A DNA stretch of 64,000 nucleotides from Cupriavidus plantarum (GCF_905397285.1 NZ_CAJPUX010000006.1:124001-188000); one strand, 5' to 3'. Numbered from the stretch's first letter, positions 1 to 9,867 are shown. Notes: generated from the sequence alone by a model not told the origin. A program made the numbers and translations.

Positions 1-1427
1 AGGCTTTGCTCGCCGCGCGCGAGCCGCGCGTCGATGGCCTCGAGCAGCGGTTGTGACAGGCCCTCGTACATTGGCCGCTGGCGCTGGCGCTCCATGTTCA
101 GGTCGATCAGGCGGACGGTCGGCAGCACCGCATCGGCCTGCGCGCGCTCGCGCAGCACGAGCTTGCGGTAGGCGCCCTGCTCCGCGCGCCACCACGTTTC
201 CATCGAGGGCGTGGCCGAGCCGAGCACCACGGGAATCGCCAGTTGCTTCGCGCGCCAGACCGCGAGATCGCGCGCCGAGTACCGCAGCCCTTCCTGCTGC
301 TTGTACGAGGTGTCGTGCTCCTCGTCCACCACGATCAGCCGCAGGTTCGGCGCGGAAGCCATGATGGCCATGCGCGTGCCGAGCACGATGCGCGCCTCCC
401 CCGTGTGCGCGGCGAGCCATTGCAGGCTTCGCTCCTGGTCCGCAAGGCCGCTGTGGAGGACGGCGAGCGGCAGCGCCGGAAATCGCGCGGCGACGCGCGC
501 CTGCAACTGCGGCGTCAGGTTGATTTCGGGAACAAGCATGAGAACCTGCGCGGCGGAATCGGCGGCAAGAACGGCTTCCATCGCATGCAGGTAGACCTCG
601 GTCTTGCCGCTGCCCGTCACGCCGTGAAGCAGGAAAGGCGCGTACCCGGTGGCTTGCCCGATGGCCGCAACGGCAGCTTCCTGCTCGGCATGCAATGCCG
701 GGCGTGCCGACGGCGGCCGATCGGGGGCGACGTCGAGCAGCGGGCCGATATCGCGCGACGCCTCAACCCAGCCGGCGGCTTCCCACTCGGCCAGGCGCGC
801 GGGAGCGGCGCTGCAATGGGTACGCGCCACCGGTAACGGCATCCAGTCGCGCGCGTCGCGCGCGATCAGCGCCTCCGCGAGCGCCACCACGGTCTTCGCG
901 CGCGCGGGCAGCGCGGCGCGCAAGGCGTCGGCGGCACCGGGCCGCAGCCGATAGCGGACCATGCGCGCGCGATCGCCGAGGCGTGCCCACGTATCGGGCT
1001 CGCGCAGGGATGGCGGCAACGCGGGCAGCATCACTTCGCCAAGCCGCCGCTGGTAATACCCGGCGGCGAAGCGCGCGAGCGCGATCCAGGTCGGGGCGAG
1101 CGGGGGCAGCCAATCGACCCGCGCGGCGATGGGTCGAATCCGGTCCTCGGGGACATCCGAGACATCGGTGAGCGCCACCACCACGCCGACGGCGCTGCGG
1201 CGTCCGAACGGGACGACCACGAGTTCGCCGGGCGCGGCGAGCGCGCCGTCCGGGGACGCAGCAAGGTAGTCAAAGCAGTCGTCCGCCGGCGTGTCGATCG
1301 CCACACGCGCAATCCGGGGCGCGCCCGGGTTCGCGTCGGTTGGCGAAGCGGAAGAGGACGAATGTGTGCCCATTGTCTGTGGTTCCGCCGCGACGGCCGA
1401 GGCGTCCGCGATATCGTCAGCAACCAT
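1..1427 (-). CDS. priA: Primosomal protein N' (PriA helicase), C-terminus cut by window edge
   Basis: PriA is the 3'-to-5' DNA helicase that recognises abandoned replication forks and reloads DnaB. About 475 codons are present; the C-terminal zinc-binding and helicase end lies beyond position 1. The frame shows the PriA N-terminal DNA-binding region (a FDYL motif near residue 53, then GRRSAVGVVV), Walker A GVTGSGKT at about residues 269-276 and the Walker B DEEH box at about 368-371. The open frame begins at ATG 1427; a second in-frame ATG at 1373 is equally possible because the first 18 residues are not conserved and neither has a clear ribosome binding site. It is followed upstream by a 536-base gap before hemE, so it probably has its own promoter. 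Identity is firm; the start is not. Confidence 0.93.
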   Translation of the reverse strand, partial: MVADDIADASAVAAEPQTMGTHSSSSASPTDANPGAPRIARVAIDTPADDCFDYLAASPDGALAAPGELVVVPFGRRSAVGVVVALTDVSDVPEDRIRPIAARVDWLPPLAPTWIALARFAAGYYQRRLGEVMLPALPPSLREPDTWARLGDRARMVRYRLRPGAADALRAALPARAKTVVALAEALIARDARDWMPLPVARTHCSAAPARLAEWEAAGWVEASRDIGPLLDVAPDRPPSARPALHAEQEAAVAAIGQATGYAPFLLHGVTGSGKTEVYLHAMEAVLAADSAAQVLMLVPEINLTPQLQARVAARFPALPLAVLHSGLADQERSLQWLAAHTGEARIVLGTRMAIMASAPNLRLIVVDEEHDTSYKQQEGLRYSARDLAVWRAKQLAIPVVLGSATPSMETWWRAEQGAYRKLVLRERAQADAVLPTVRLIDLNMERQRQRPMYEGLSQPLLEAIDARLARGEQS

Positions 1428-1963
1428 GGGCTGGCACGTGGCGGTGCATGTCCGGTGCGCGGTCGTTGTGCATGGGTGCTACCTCGGGCGCGTGTGCCGG
1501 ATTCTGTGTGCGGCGCAACATCAACTTAAAGTAAAACTTCAAATGTGACCCTAAGTCGATGATAGATGGCTGCTTTTCCACGCCAACCCGCGTACCTGTG
1601 GATAACTTTGTTGAAAAGTCAGTCGATCTACCCGCGAAGGCCCGCGAAACAAGGCTTCCATCGTCTTCGCAGGCGCGTTTGAAGAACATTCAAAGCCTTT
1701 AAAATCAATGGGTTGCCTATATCCCCCCGGAGGGCTAAGGGGTAACCCGCCCTTGCACTGCCGCAAACCTATCGGTGTGCATAAGTCAAGCCTTGACACG
1801 CGCTGCGAAGCACCTTTTTGGCGAAAGCTGACGAAATAGTTTACTTGACACCGGCATGGAAGCGCCTCTCAGGCTACCACGGCGGCGCGGTTGGACGCAT
1901 CGCTGCGGCGCGGGGTAAATAGCCAGTTGCAACCCACGCCGTCGCGCGTCCGTGTCCGCCGCG
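1428..1963. other. priA-hemE intergenic region with one DnaA box and a hairpin
   Basis: This 536-base stretch holds no convincing gene. It contains a perfect DnaA box (TGTGGATAA, 1597-1605) and, at 1710-1748, a hairpin with an 8-bp stem (GGGTTGCC pairing with GGTAACCC, one G-U pair) around a C-rich/G-rich interior. Read on the minus strand the hairpin lies about 220 bases after hemE and is followed by a short TTTT, so it may act as a weak hemE terminator. Base composition is visibly more AT-rich than the flanking genes, as expected for a promoter region for priA. Confidence 0.5.
1597..1605 (-). promoter_or_regulatory. DnaA box upstream of priA
   Basis: TGTGGATAA is an exact match, on the minus strand, to TTATCCACA (consensus TTATNCACA). 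It lies about 170 bases upstream of the priA start. A single box could allow DnaA control of priA, but one 9-mer alone is weak evidence. Confidence 0.4.
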
Positions 1964-3052
1964 TCAGCCCTGCGCGCGCAGCGTCCGGCTGTAAGCGTGC
2001 ACTTCGTCTGCAAGCACCGCCACGTTCTCGGGGGGCGTGAACTGCGAAATGCCGTGGCCGAGGTTGAACACATGACCATCGCTGCCGCCGCCCGCAGCGT
2101 AGCTGTCGAGTACGTTGCGCACCTGTGCGCGGATCGCCGCTTCCGGGGCAAATAGCACTGTCGGATCGATGTTGCCTTGCAGCGCGACACGGCCCGCCGT
2201 GCGGCGGCGCGCTTCGGTCAGGTTCACGGTCCAGTCGAGCCCGATCGCATCGGGGCCGATGGCCGCGATCTGCTCCAGCCATAGCCCGCCGCCCTTCGTA
2301 AAGACGATGGCCGGTATTTGCTGGCCGTCGTGCTCGCGGCGCAGGCCTTCGAGCACGCGGCGCATGTAGGCCAGCGAAAACGCCTGGTACATGCCGTCCG
2401 CCAGCGCGCCACCCCAGGTGTCGAAGATCATCACGGCCTGCGCGCCCGCCTCGATCTGCGCATTGAGGTATGCCGACACGGCCTGTGCATTGATCTCGAG
2501 AATGCGGTGCATGAGGTCGGGCCTGCCGTACATCATGCTCTTGACCGTGCGGAAGTCATCGGAGCCACCGCCCTCGACCATGTAGCAGGCCAGCGTCCAT
2601 GGACTGCCCGAAAAGCCGATCAGCGGAACACGTTGTTTGCCATCCCGCACCAGCGCGCGGCGGATCTCCGACACCGCATCGAAGACGTACTGCAGCGACG
2701 CCATGTCGGGCACGGCGAGCTTCGCGACATCGGCCTCGTTGCGGACAGGGTGCGCAAAACGCGGCCCTTCCCCCTGCGCAAAGGACAGGCCGAGGCCCAT
2801 CGCGTCGGGTACGGTCAGGATGTCGGAGAACAGGATCGCCGCATCGAGCGGGTATCGGTCCAGCGGCTGCAACGTGACTTCGGTCGCGTATGCGGGATTT
2901 TTCGCCAGGCCGAGAAAGCTCCCCGCACGCGCGCGGGTGGCGTTGTACTCGGGCAGATAACGGCCCGCCTGGCGCATGAGCCAGAGCGGCGTGTATTCGG
3001 TCGGTTGCCGGCGCAGCGCCCGCAGGAAGGTGTCGTTCTGCAGTACGGTCAT
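1964..3052 (-). CDS. hemE: Uroporphyrinogen decarboxylase
   Basis: HemE removes the four acetate carboxyl groups of uroporphyrinogen III to give coproporphyrinogen III in haem synthesis; it is cytosolic and cofactor-free. The 362-residue product is of the normal length. It carries the family signature PLWLMRQAGRYLPEY at residues 22-36 and the second signature around GFSGSPWTLACYM near residue 150. The open frame runs 44 codons further upstream, but those residues are unrelated to the family, so ATG 3052 is chosen. hemE next to priA and the atp operon is a known Burkholderiales arrangement. Only 61 bases separate it from the hydrolase upstream, so the two may share a transcript. Confidence 0.96.
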   Translation of the reverse strand: MTVLQNDTFLRALRRQPTEYTPLWLMRQAGRYLPEYNATRARAGSFLGLAKNPAYATEVTLQPLDRYPLDAAILFSDILTVPDAMGLGLSFAQGEGPRFAHPVRNEADVAKLAVPDMASLQYVFDAVSEIRRALVRDGKQRVPLIGFSGSPWTLACYMVEGGGSDDFRTVKSMMYGRPDLMHRILEINAQAVSAYLNAQIEAGAQAVMIFDTWGGALADGMYQAFSLAYMRRVLEGLRREHDGQQIPAIVFTKGGGLWLEQIAAIGPDAIGLDWTVNLTEARRRTAGRVALQGNIDPTVLFAPEAAIRAQVRNVLDSYAAGGGSDGHVFNLGHGISQFTPPENVAVLADEVHAYSRTLRAQG

Positions 3053-3113
3053 GTTGGTCTCTCGTGAGACCGCCATTCTACGGGACACCTCGGTCCCGGA
3101 CACCTTCCGTCGT

Positions 3114-4070
3114 TCAGACGTCGTCGGCGATCGACCTGAAGGCTTCGGCTGCGCGGCGCATCCACTCCCGCGCGCGTGGCGCATCGGGCTGGAGGCGTGC
3201 GAATCCGTGGGTCATGCCGCTGGCTTCGATCGTGATGACCGGTGCGTCGTGCCGGACAAGGAAGTCCGCGTAGGCGAGGCCGTCGTCGCGGAGCACGTCG
3301 TTGGCGGCGACCAGCACCACGCTCGCAGGCGGCTGGCGCGACGGTGCCGATGCCATCAGGTACAGGCGGGCGTCCTCGTTCTCCGCGCCGCGCGTCAGCA
3401 CCGCCTCGCCGGCGAACTGCGTCCAGAACCAGTGCATCTCCTCGCGCGTGAGGCCAACGCCGTCCCCGAAAGCACGATAGCTCTCGGTCGTCAGGACCGG
3501 CGCCGCGACGGGGTAGATCAACAGCTGCGCCTTCACCACGTCCGCCCGGGCCGCGGCGTTGACCGATGCGGCCGCCTGTGCGGCGAGGTGTCCCCCGGCG
3601 CTGTCGCCGGCCACCGCGAGAAAGTCCGGCGCGAAGCCCAGCGCCTGCCGTTGCGCGGCGAACCACTCGACGGCATCCGTCGCGTCGTCGCACGGCGCGG
3701 GAAACGGGAATTCAGGGGCCAGCCGGTAATCGACGCTCGCCACGGCACATCCGGTATCCGAGGCCAGCAGGGCCGCGACCGTATGGTGGGTAGCGGGCGA
3801 TCCCACGACCCAGCCGCCGCCATGGAAGTAGACGATAAGCCTTGGCTGCGCCACGTCCGCCGGCCGGAACAGCCGCGCCGCCAGCGTGCGGCCCGCGAGC
3901 GGTACCGCGAGCTCGGTGACAGTCATGCCCTGGGGATCGGGCAACTGGGACAGCGCGGCGACCGCCTCGAAGCGCGCGCGACGCTCCGGAGCCGTTACGG
4001 GAGCGGGGGCGCCCGCAAAATGGGCCGCCGTGCGCTGATAGTACGCGGCTAGCTGGGGATCGATTGCCAT
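3114..4070 (-). CDS. Alpha/beta hydrolase of the hormone-sensitive-lipase (Aes) family
   Basis: A probable cytosolic carboxylesterase acting on short acyl esters. The 318 residues show the HSL-family oxyanion motif HGGG (83-86), the nucleophile elbow GDSAGG (155-160, Ser157), the acid Asp258 in AANDVLRDDG and His288 in GMTHGF. All catalytic residues are present and there is no signal peptide. The natural substrate cannot be told from sequence. The gene starts at ATG 4070 without a strong ribosome binding site and lies just upstream of hemE on the same strand. Confidence 0.88.
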   Translation of the reverse strand: MAIDPQLAAYYQRTAAHFAGAPAPVTAPERRARFEAVAALSQLPDPQGMTVTELAVPLAGRTLAARLFRPADVAQPRLIVYFHGGGWVVGSPATHHTVAALLASDTGCAVASVDYRLAPEFPFPAPCDDATDAVEWFAAQRQALGFAPDFLAVAGDSAGGHLAAQAAASVNAAARADVVKAQLLIYPVAAPVLTTESYRAFGDGVGLTREEMHWFWTQFAGEAVLTRGAENEDARLYLMASAPSRQPPASVVLVAANDVLRDDGLAYADFLVRHDAPVITIEASGMTHGFARLQPDAPRAREWMRRAAEAFRSIADDV

Positions 4071-4771
4071 GGGAATCTGAAAATCTGCGGTAAATGTAAA
4101 ATCACCGGCAGTTTAATGGACAACCGCGGGACAGACGCGGGCATGGACGCGGCGGAAATGTGGGCGATGCACGTTTCCAATCGTAACGTTGAATGCGGTA
4201 TCGAACACAAATCGGATTTAGTCAGAATGCTCACCCCCGGAAAGTAGGGTAAACACATTAATTCGGACTGAAAAACGTAATGCATTCAGGCCACTAGCAT
4301 GCAAGTGATCGCTCAGTGTCCTTGGCACAAAATGCACGTGCAAGTGCTTTCAAGGTAGCGGGAAACCCTCAAAAGTGTCGTGAACGCTGTATTTTCCGCG
4401 CTCCCCCTTTCATCTACTTGCAAAACGATACATTTTGTTACTGCCTTCCCCTAAAGTTTCCCCCACAATGCATTGACACACCCAGCGTTGGGCGGCGTTG
4501 ACGCCAGCTAAAAAGGGTGGGGAATGAAGAAAGCCTGAAGCAGTACTCCCGATTCACCGGACCAGCAGCGACGTGCTGGCCCGGCTCACAGGAAGACCGA
4601 CGGCGCTAGATGTGCATGAGTGTAAGACTATGCATGCGCCTTTTAAGTGATCCTGAACCGAACCCGTTCCTTCGAATTGACCCCTCGAAGGGATTTTCCC
4701 GTCCGCGCGGAGCCTCCCCGGCCCGCGCGCTTTTTTTTGCGGTTCAGGAGACGAAATATATCGTCGCCGCG
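4071..4771. other. Gene-poor region between the hydrolase and the atp terminator
   Basis: About 700 bases between the hydrolase start and the terminator behind atpC. I find no reading frame with family character and no tRNA. Part of it (4080-4500) is AT-richer than its surroundings and probably holds the promoter for the hydrolase. A short hairpin (CCAGCA pairing with TGCTGG near 4560-4580) is visible but has no T-run. Confidence 0.4.
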
Positions 4772-4772
4772 A

Positions 4773-4804
4773 CAAAAAAGGCAGCCGCGTGGCTGCCTTT
4801 TTTG
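4773..4804. terminator. Bidirectional intrinsic terminator behind the atp operon
   Basis: A perfect GGCAGCC/GGCTGCC stem (4780-4786 and 4791-4797) with loop GCGT is flanked by six A on the left and six T on the right, so it can end transcription in either direction. It sits 70-100 bases past the atpC stop and is the natural end of the ATP synthase transcript. Confidence 0.88.
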
Positions 4805-4871
4805 TTCCGCATCACGTTCCGCACCAAAAAAACAACAGCCAGGCACGTTACGATCTGCGGGGATAAACCGT

Positions 4872-5288
4872 TTACTTCTTCCGACGCAGGCGGGCGATGG
4901 CGGCCAGCTGGGCTGCTGCCACGGCCAGTTCGCTTTGCGCGCGTGCGAGGTCGAGGTCGCTGCTCTGGTTCTGCATCAGCTCTTCCGCCGCGCGCTTGGC
5001 TTCCTGAGCCTTCGCTTCGTCCAGATCGCCACCGCGGATGGCCGTGTCGGCCAGCACGGTCACGTGCTTCGGCTGGACTTCGAGAATGCCGCCGGCCACG
5101 AACACGAATTCTTCGCTGCCGTCTTCCTTCTCGATGCGCACCGGACCAGGCGCGATGCGCGTGATCAGCGGCGTGTGACCAGGCAGGATGCCCAGCTCGC
5201 CGGCTTCACCGGGCAGCGCCACGAACTTCGCCTGACCGGAGAAGATCGACGCTTCCGCGCTGACGACGTCTACAAGAATGGTTGCCAT
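4872..5288 (-). CDS. atpC: ATP synthase F1 subunit epsilon
   Basis: Epsilon is the small subunit of the F1 central stalk, binding gamma and the c-ring and inhibiting ATP hydrolysis. The 138-residue product has the family N-terminal beta-sandwich (including GELGILPGHTPLIT) and a C-terminal helical hairpin ending in RLRRKK. The frame extends 22 codons upstream, but ATG 5288 gives the usual MATILVDVVSAE start. It is the last gene of the operon and is followed by a strong terminator. Confidence 0.97.
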   Translation of the reverse strand: MATILVDVVSAEASIFSGQAKFVALPGEAGELGILPGHTPLITRIAPGPVRIEKEDGSEEFVFVAGGILEVQPKHVTVLADTAIRGGDLDEAKAQEAKRAAEELMQNQSSDLDLARAQSELAVAAAQLAAIARLRRKK

Positions 5289-5357
5289 GTGAACTCCTAT
5301 GTCCAATCGCGTTGCCGCTGACCCGCTCGCTTGGGCGGCGGGCCTAACGAGCAATGC

Positions 5358-6761
5358 TTACTGGAGCTTCTTGGCCTTCTCGAAGGCTTCGTCGATCGAG
5401 CCGACCATGTAGAACGCCTGCTCGGGCAGGTGATCGCACTCGCCGTCCACCAGCATCTTGAAGCCACGGATGGTTTCCTTCAGCGGCACGTACTTGCCCG
5501 GCGAACCCGTGAACACTTCCGCGACGTGGAACGGCTGCGACAGGAAACGCTGGATCTTACGCGCGCGGGACACCGACAGCTTGTCTTCCGGCGACAGTTC
5601 GTCCATGCCCAGAATCGCGATGATGTCGCGCAGTTCCTTGTAGCGCTGCAGCGTTTGCTGAACGCGGCGGGCCACTTCGTAGTGCTCGGTGCCGACGATT
5701 TGCGGATCCAGCTGGCGCGAGGTCGAGTCGAGCGGATCGACGGCGGGGTAGATACCCAGCGCGGCGATGTCACGCGACAGCACGACGGTCGAGTCGAGGT
5801 GGAGGAAGGTGGTAGCAGGCGACGGGTCGGTCAAGTCATCCGCCGGCACGTACACGGCCTGGATCGAGGTGATCGAGCCCGTCTTCGTGGAGGTGATGCG
5901 CTCCTGCAGCTTGCCCATTTCTTCCGCCAGCGTCGGCTGATAGCCCACGGCCGAAGGCATACGGCCCAGCAGTGCCGACACTTCCGTACCGGCCAGCGTG
6001 TAACGGTAGATGTTGTCGACGAAGAACAGGATGTCACGGCCTTCGTCACGGAAGCGCTCGGCCATGGTCAGGCCGGTCAGCGCCACGCGCAGACGGTTGC
6101 CCGGCGGCTCGTTCATCTGGCCGAACACCATGGCCACCTTGTCGAGCACGTTCGAGTCCTTCATTTCGTGGTAGAAGTCGTTCCCTTCACGGGTACGCTC
6201 GCCCACGCCGGCAAACACCGACAGACCGCTGTGCTGCTTGGCGATGTTGTTGATGAGCTCCATCATGTTGACGGTCTTGCCCACGCCCGCACCACCGAAC
6301 AGACCCACCTTGCCGCCCTTTGCGAACGGGCAAACCAGGTCGATCACCTTGATACCGGTTTCCAGCAGGTCAACCGACGGTGACAGTTCGTCGAACTTCG
6401 GTGCCTTCTGGTGAATCGCGCGCTTTTCGTCGGCGGCGATCGGGCCAGCTTCGTCAATCGGGCGACCCAGCACGTCCATGATGCGGCCCAGCGTACCGTG
6501 GCCAACCGGCACGGAGATGGGAGCGCCCGTGCCCTTCACGGCCATGCCGCGACGCAGACCGTCCGACGAGCCCAGCGCAATGGTACGCACCACGCCGTCG
6601 CCGAGCTGCTGTTGCACTTCGAACGTCAGACCCTTTTCAGCGAACGACGCATCGCTGGACTCTTCCAGCACGAGCGCGTCGTACACCTTAGGCATGGCAT
6701 CGCGCGGGAACTCGATGTCCACCACGGCGCCAATACACTGCACAATATTTCCGATACTCAT
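5358..6761 (-). CDS. atpD: ATP synthase F1 subunit beta (catalytic)
   Basis: The beta subunit carries the catalytic nucleotide sites of F1. The 467 residues include the P-loop GGAGVGKT (156-163), the catalytic glutamate in GERTREG (Glu188) and a DELSPED form of the DELSEED loop that contacts gamma. Length is standard. It lies between atpG (34 bases upstream) and atpC (69 bases downstream) on the same strand, within the operon. Confidence 0.98.
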   Translation of the reverse strand: MSIGNIVQCIGAVVDIEFPRDAMPKVYDALVLEESSDASFAEKGLTFEVQQQLGDGVVRTIALGSSDGLRRGMAVKGTGAPISVPVGHGTLGRIMDVLGRPIDEAGPIAADEKRAIHQKAPKFDELSPSVDLLETGIKVIDLVCPFAKGGKVGLFGGAGVGKTVNMMELINNIAKQHSGLSVFAGVGERTREGNDFYHEMKDSNVLDKVAMVFGQMNEPPGNRLRVALTGLTMAERFRDEGRDILFFVDNIYRYTLAGTEVSALLGRMPSAVGYQPTLAEEMGKLQERITSTKTGSITSIQAVYVPADDLTDPSPATTFLHLDSTVVLSRDIAALGIYPAVDPLDSTSRQLDPQIVGTEHYEVARRVQQTLQRYKELRDIIAILGMDELSPEDKLSVSRARKIQRFLSQPFHVAEVFTGSPGKYVPLKETIRGFKMLVDGECDHLPEQAFYMVGSIDEAFEKAKKLQ

Positions 6762-6794
6762 TTCGTATCTCCGATAGCTTGAATTCTTGACGCC

Positions 6795-7670
6795 TTAAAC
6801 CGCCGCGGCACCGCTGACGATTTCCGACAGCTCCTTCGTGATCGCTGCCTGACGGGTCTTGTTGTAGACCAGTTGCAGTTCGCCAATCACGTTCTTGGCG
6901 TTGTCGGATGCAGCCTTCATGGCCACCATGCGCGCCGATTGTTCGGACGCCATGTTCTCGGCCACCGCCTGGTACACGAGCGCCTCGACGTAGCGAACGA
7001 GCAGTTCCTCGATCACGGTCTGGGCGTCCGGCTCGTAGATGTAATCCCACGAGTAGGCGCGCTTTTCGTCTTCGGTCTGGCTCAGCTTGTCGGCGGACAG
7101 CGGCAGCAGCTGTTCGACCACCGGTTCCTGCTTCATCGTGTTGATGAAGCGCGTGTACGCCAGGTACACGGCGTCGACTTCACCGTTGGTGAAGGCGTCC
7201 AGCTGAACCTTGATCGCACCGATCAGCTTTTCCAGATGCGGGGTGTCGCCAAGATGCACGACATGCGAAATCACCTTCGCGCCGATACGGCCCAGGAACT
7301 GCATGCCCTTGGTACCGATCGCGGTGGACTGCACGTCCACGCCACGGCCCTGCAGGCTCTTGAGCTCGTTGGTCACCGCACGCAGCACGTTGGTGTTCAT
7401 GCCGCCGCACAGACCCTTGTCGGTCGTCACCACAATCATGCCGGCGCGCTTGATGTCGCGTGCCTGCAGGAACGGGTGCTTGAACTCGGGGTTGGCCGAG
7501 GCCAGGTGCGCCGCGATGTTCCGCACTTTCTCGGCGTAGGGACGGGCATTCCGCATCCGCTCCTGCGCCTTGCGCATCTTGGATGCGGCGACCATTTCCA
7601 TCGCCTTGGTGATCTTGCGCGTGTTTTGCACGCTCTTGATCTTGGTTCGAATTTCTTTCGTTCCGGCCAT
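6795..7670 (-). CDS. atpG: ATP synthase F1 subunit gamma
   Basis: Gamma is the rotating shaft inside the alpha3beta3 hexamer. The 291-residue product starts MAGTKEIRTKIKSVQNT and has the coiled-coil N- and C-terminal helices typical of the family, with the conserved TDKGLCGGMN motif near residue 82. A good ribosome binding site (GAGAGGAAG) precedes ATG 7670. Length is standard for betaproteobacteria. Confidence 0.98.
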   Translation of the reverse strand: MAGTKEIRTKIKSVQNTRKITKAMEMVAASKMRKAQERMRNARPYAEKVRNIAAHLASANPEFKHPFLQARDIKRAGMIVVTTDKGLCGGMNTNVLRAVTNELKSLQGRGVDVQSTAIGTKGMQFLGRIGAKVISHVVHLGDTPHLEKLIGAIKVQLDAFTNGEVDAVYLAYTRFINTMKQEPVVEQLLPLSADKLSQTEDEKRAYSWDYIYEPDAQTVIEELLVRYVEALVYQAVAENMASEQSARMVAMKAASDNAKNVIGELQLVYNKTRQAAITKELSEIVSGAAAV

Positions 7671-7741
7671 ATCTTCCTCTCCATTCGTGCCGGGCCGCGC
7701 GTCGTTACCGGCCGCGCGGTCCGGTCCGTGGAATCACCCGG

Positions 7742-9283
7742 TTAGAACGCGGCGGACTTCTTGAAATCCTCGATCGCGGCACGCAGGGCGGCCTCGTCGT
7801 CCTTCGAGAGATCCTTCGTATCCTCGATGCGGCCAACGAGATCGGCGAACTTGGTCTTCAGATGGTCGTGCAGGCCCTTTTCGAAAGCCAGGATGTCCTT
7901 CACGTCCACGTTGTCCAGGAAGCCGTTGTTCGCGGCGTACAGCGAAGCGGCCAGCTGCCACACTTGCAGCGGCTGATACTGCGGCTGCTTCAGCAGTTCC
8001 GTCACGCGGCGGCCACGCTCGAGCTGCTTGCGCGTTGCGTCGTCGAGGTCGGAGGCGAACTGCGCGAACGCAGCCAGCTCACGGTACTGGGCCAGGTCGG
8101 TACGGATACCGCCGGACAGCTTCTTGACGACCTTCGTCTGCGCCGCACCACCCACGCGCGACACCGAGATACCGGCGTTGATAGCGGGGCGGATACCGGC
8201 GTTGAACAGGTCGGTTTCCAGGAAGATCTGACCGTCGGTAATCGAGATCACGTTGGTCGGCACGAACGCGGACACGTCACCGGCCTGCGTTTCGATCACG
8301 GGCAGCGCGGTCAGCGAGCCGGTCTTGCCGGTCACCGCGCCGTTCGTGAACTTGGCCACGTAGTCTTCGTTCACGCGAGCGGCACGCTCGAGCAGACGCG
8401 AGTGCAGGTAGAACACGTCGCCAGGGTAGGCTTCGCGGCCCGGCGGACGGCGCAGCAGCAGCGACACCTGACGGTACGCCCACGCTTGCTTGGTCAGATC
8501 GTCATAAACGATCAGCGCGTCTTCACCGCGGTCGCGGAAGTATTCGCCCATCGTGCAGCCGGCGTAGGCAGCCAGGTACTGCATGGCGGCCGAGTCCGAC
8601 GCCGCGGCGGCGACGACAACCGTGTATTCCATGGCGCCATGCTCTTCGAGCTTGCGCACCACGTTGGCGATCGTCGAAGCCTTCTGGCCGATTGCCACGT
8701 ACACGCAGAAGACGCCCTTGCCCTTCTGGTTGATGATGGCGTCCACAGCCACGGCGGTCTTGCCGGTCTGACGGTCGCCAATGATCAGCTCGCGCTGGCC
8801 ACGGCCGATCGGCACCATCGCGTCGATCGACTTCAGGCCGGTCTGCACCGGCTGGCTCACCGACTGACGCGCGATCACGCCCGGCGCGACCTTTTCGATC
8901 ACGTCGGTTTCCTTCGCGTTGATCGGGCCCTTGCCGTCGATCGGCTGACCCAGCGTGTTCACCACGCGGCCCAGCAGTTCCTTGCCAACGGGCACTTCCA
9001 GAATGCGGCCGGTGCACTTGACCGTATCGCCTTCCGAAATGTGTTCGTACTCGCCCAGCACCACGGCGCCGACCGAGTCGCGCTCGAGGTTCAGCGCGAG
9101 GCCGAACGTGTTGCCCGGGAATTCCAGCATCTCGCCCTGCATCACGCCGGACAGGCCGTGCACGCGGCAGATACCATCGGTCACGGAGATCACCGTGCCG
9201 GTGTTGCGCACTTCAGCGTCGGCGCCAAGACCCGAGATGCGGGACTTGATCAGCTCGCTGATTTCTGAGGGGTTCAGTTGCAT
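7742..9283 (-). CDS. atpA: ATP synthase F1 subunit alpha
   Basis: Alpha holds the non-catalytic nucleotide sites and supplies the arginine finger to the beta catalytic site. From ATG 9283 the product has 513 residues, exactly the usual length, with P-loop GDRQTGKT (169-176). A GTG one codon upstream (9286) is in frame, but GGAG is better spaced for the ATG. It is flanked by atpH (39 bases upstream) and atpG. Confidence 0.98.
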   Translation of the reverse strand: MQLNPSEISELIKSRISGLGADAEVRNTGTVISVTDGICRVHGLSGVMQGEMLEFPGNTFGLALNLERDSVGAVVLGEYEHISEGDTVKCTGRILEVPVGKELLGRVVNTLGQPIDGKGPINAKETDVIEKVAPGVIARQSVSQPVQTGLKSIDAMVPIGRGQRELIIGDRQTGKTAVAVDAIINQKGKGVFCVYVAIGQKASTIANVVRKLEEHGAMEYTVVVAAAASDSAAMQYLAAYAGCTMGEYFRDRGEDALIVYDDLTKQAWAYRQVSLLLRRPPGREAYPGDVFYLHSRLLERAARVNEDYVAKFTNGAVTGKTGSLTALPVIETQAGDVSAFVPTNVISITDGQIFLETDLFNAGIRPAINAGISVSRVGGAAQTKVVKKLSGGIRTDLAQYRELAAFAQFASDLDDATRKQLERGRRVTELLKQPQYQPLQVWQLAASLYAANNGFLDNVDVKDILAFEKGLHDHLKTKFADLVGRIEDTKDLSKDDEAALRAAIEDFKKSAAF

Positions 9284-9322
9284 CACAATGCTCCTAATTC
9301 TTCAATCCGTCGGCCGTAGCGA

Positions 9323-9865
9323 TCAGGCGGTCAGCGTGGTCTGCATGGCAGCCAGGCGCGCACGCACGGAGGTGTCGAGCACTTCGTCGCCGACCTTGAC
9401 GCTGACACCGCCAATCAGGGACGAGTCCACAGTCACGGTCGGATACAGCTTGCGGCCGAACTTGCGTTCGAGTGCGGCGACCAGGTCCTTCAGCTGCGAG
9501 TCTTCCAGCGGAAATGCGCTGGTGATCTCGACATCGGACGAACCTTCGCGGGCGTTCTTGAGCGCATGGAACTGTTCGGCGATCTCCGGCATGACCGTCA
9601 GGCGGTTGTTCTCCACCAGCAGGTTCACGAAGCGCTTGGCTTCGTCGTTGACCGGAGACTTCAGCACCGACAGGAACACCTCGGCCAGCTTCTGCCCAGG
9701 GACGTTCGGATCGTCGGCAAGCGCCTTCATGTCGGGGTTGGCGGCAACCTGCCCCATCTCCGACACCAGATCGGACCATGCACCCACGTTGCCTGCATCC
9801 GCCTGGCTTGCGACGCGAAACAGCGCCTCTGCGTAGGGACGGGCAATGGTTGCGGATTCAGCCAT
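9323..9865 (-). CDS. atpH: ATP synthase subunit delta
   Basis: Delta links the peripheral stalk (b subunits) to the top of F1. The 180-residue protein starts MAESATIARPYAEALF and ends with the conserved beta region containing GGVSVKVGDEVLD near the C-terminus, which fits the OSCP/delta family. It begins two bases after the atpF stop, indicating translational coupling. Confidence 0.97.
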   Translation of the reverse strand: MAESATIARPYAEALFRVASQADAGNVGAWSDLVSEMGQVAANPDMKALADDPNVPGQKLAEVFLSVLKSPVNDEAKRFVNLLVENNRLTVMPEIAEQFHALKNAREGSSDVEITSAFPLEDSQLKDLVAALERKFGRKLYPTVTVDSSLIGGVSVKVGDEVLDTSVRARLAAMQTTLTA

Positions 9866-9867
9866 GA

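Noticed and set aside
5331..9268. Long open frames on the plus strand opposite atpD and atpA (350 and 468 codons)
   Set aside because: They are antisense shadows of high-GC coding sequence, rich in His, Arg and Gln with no family features.
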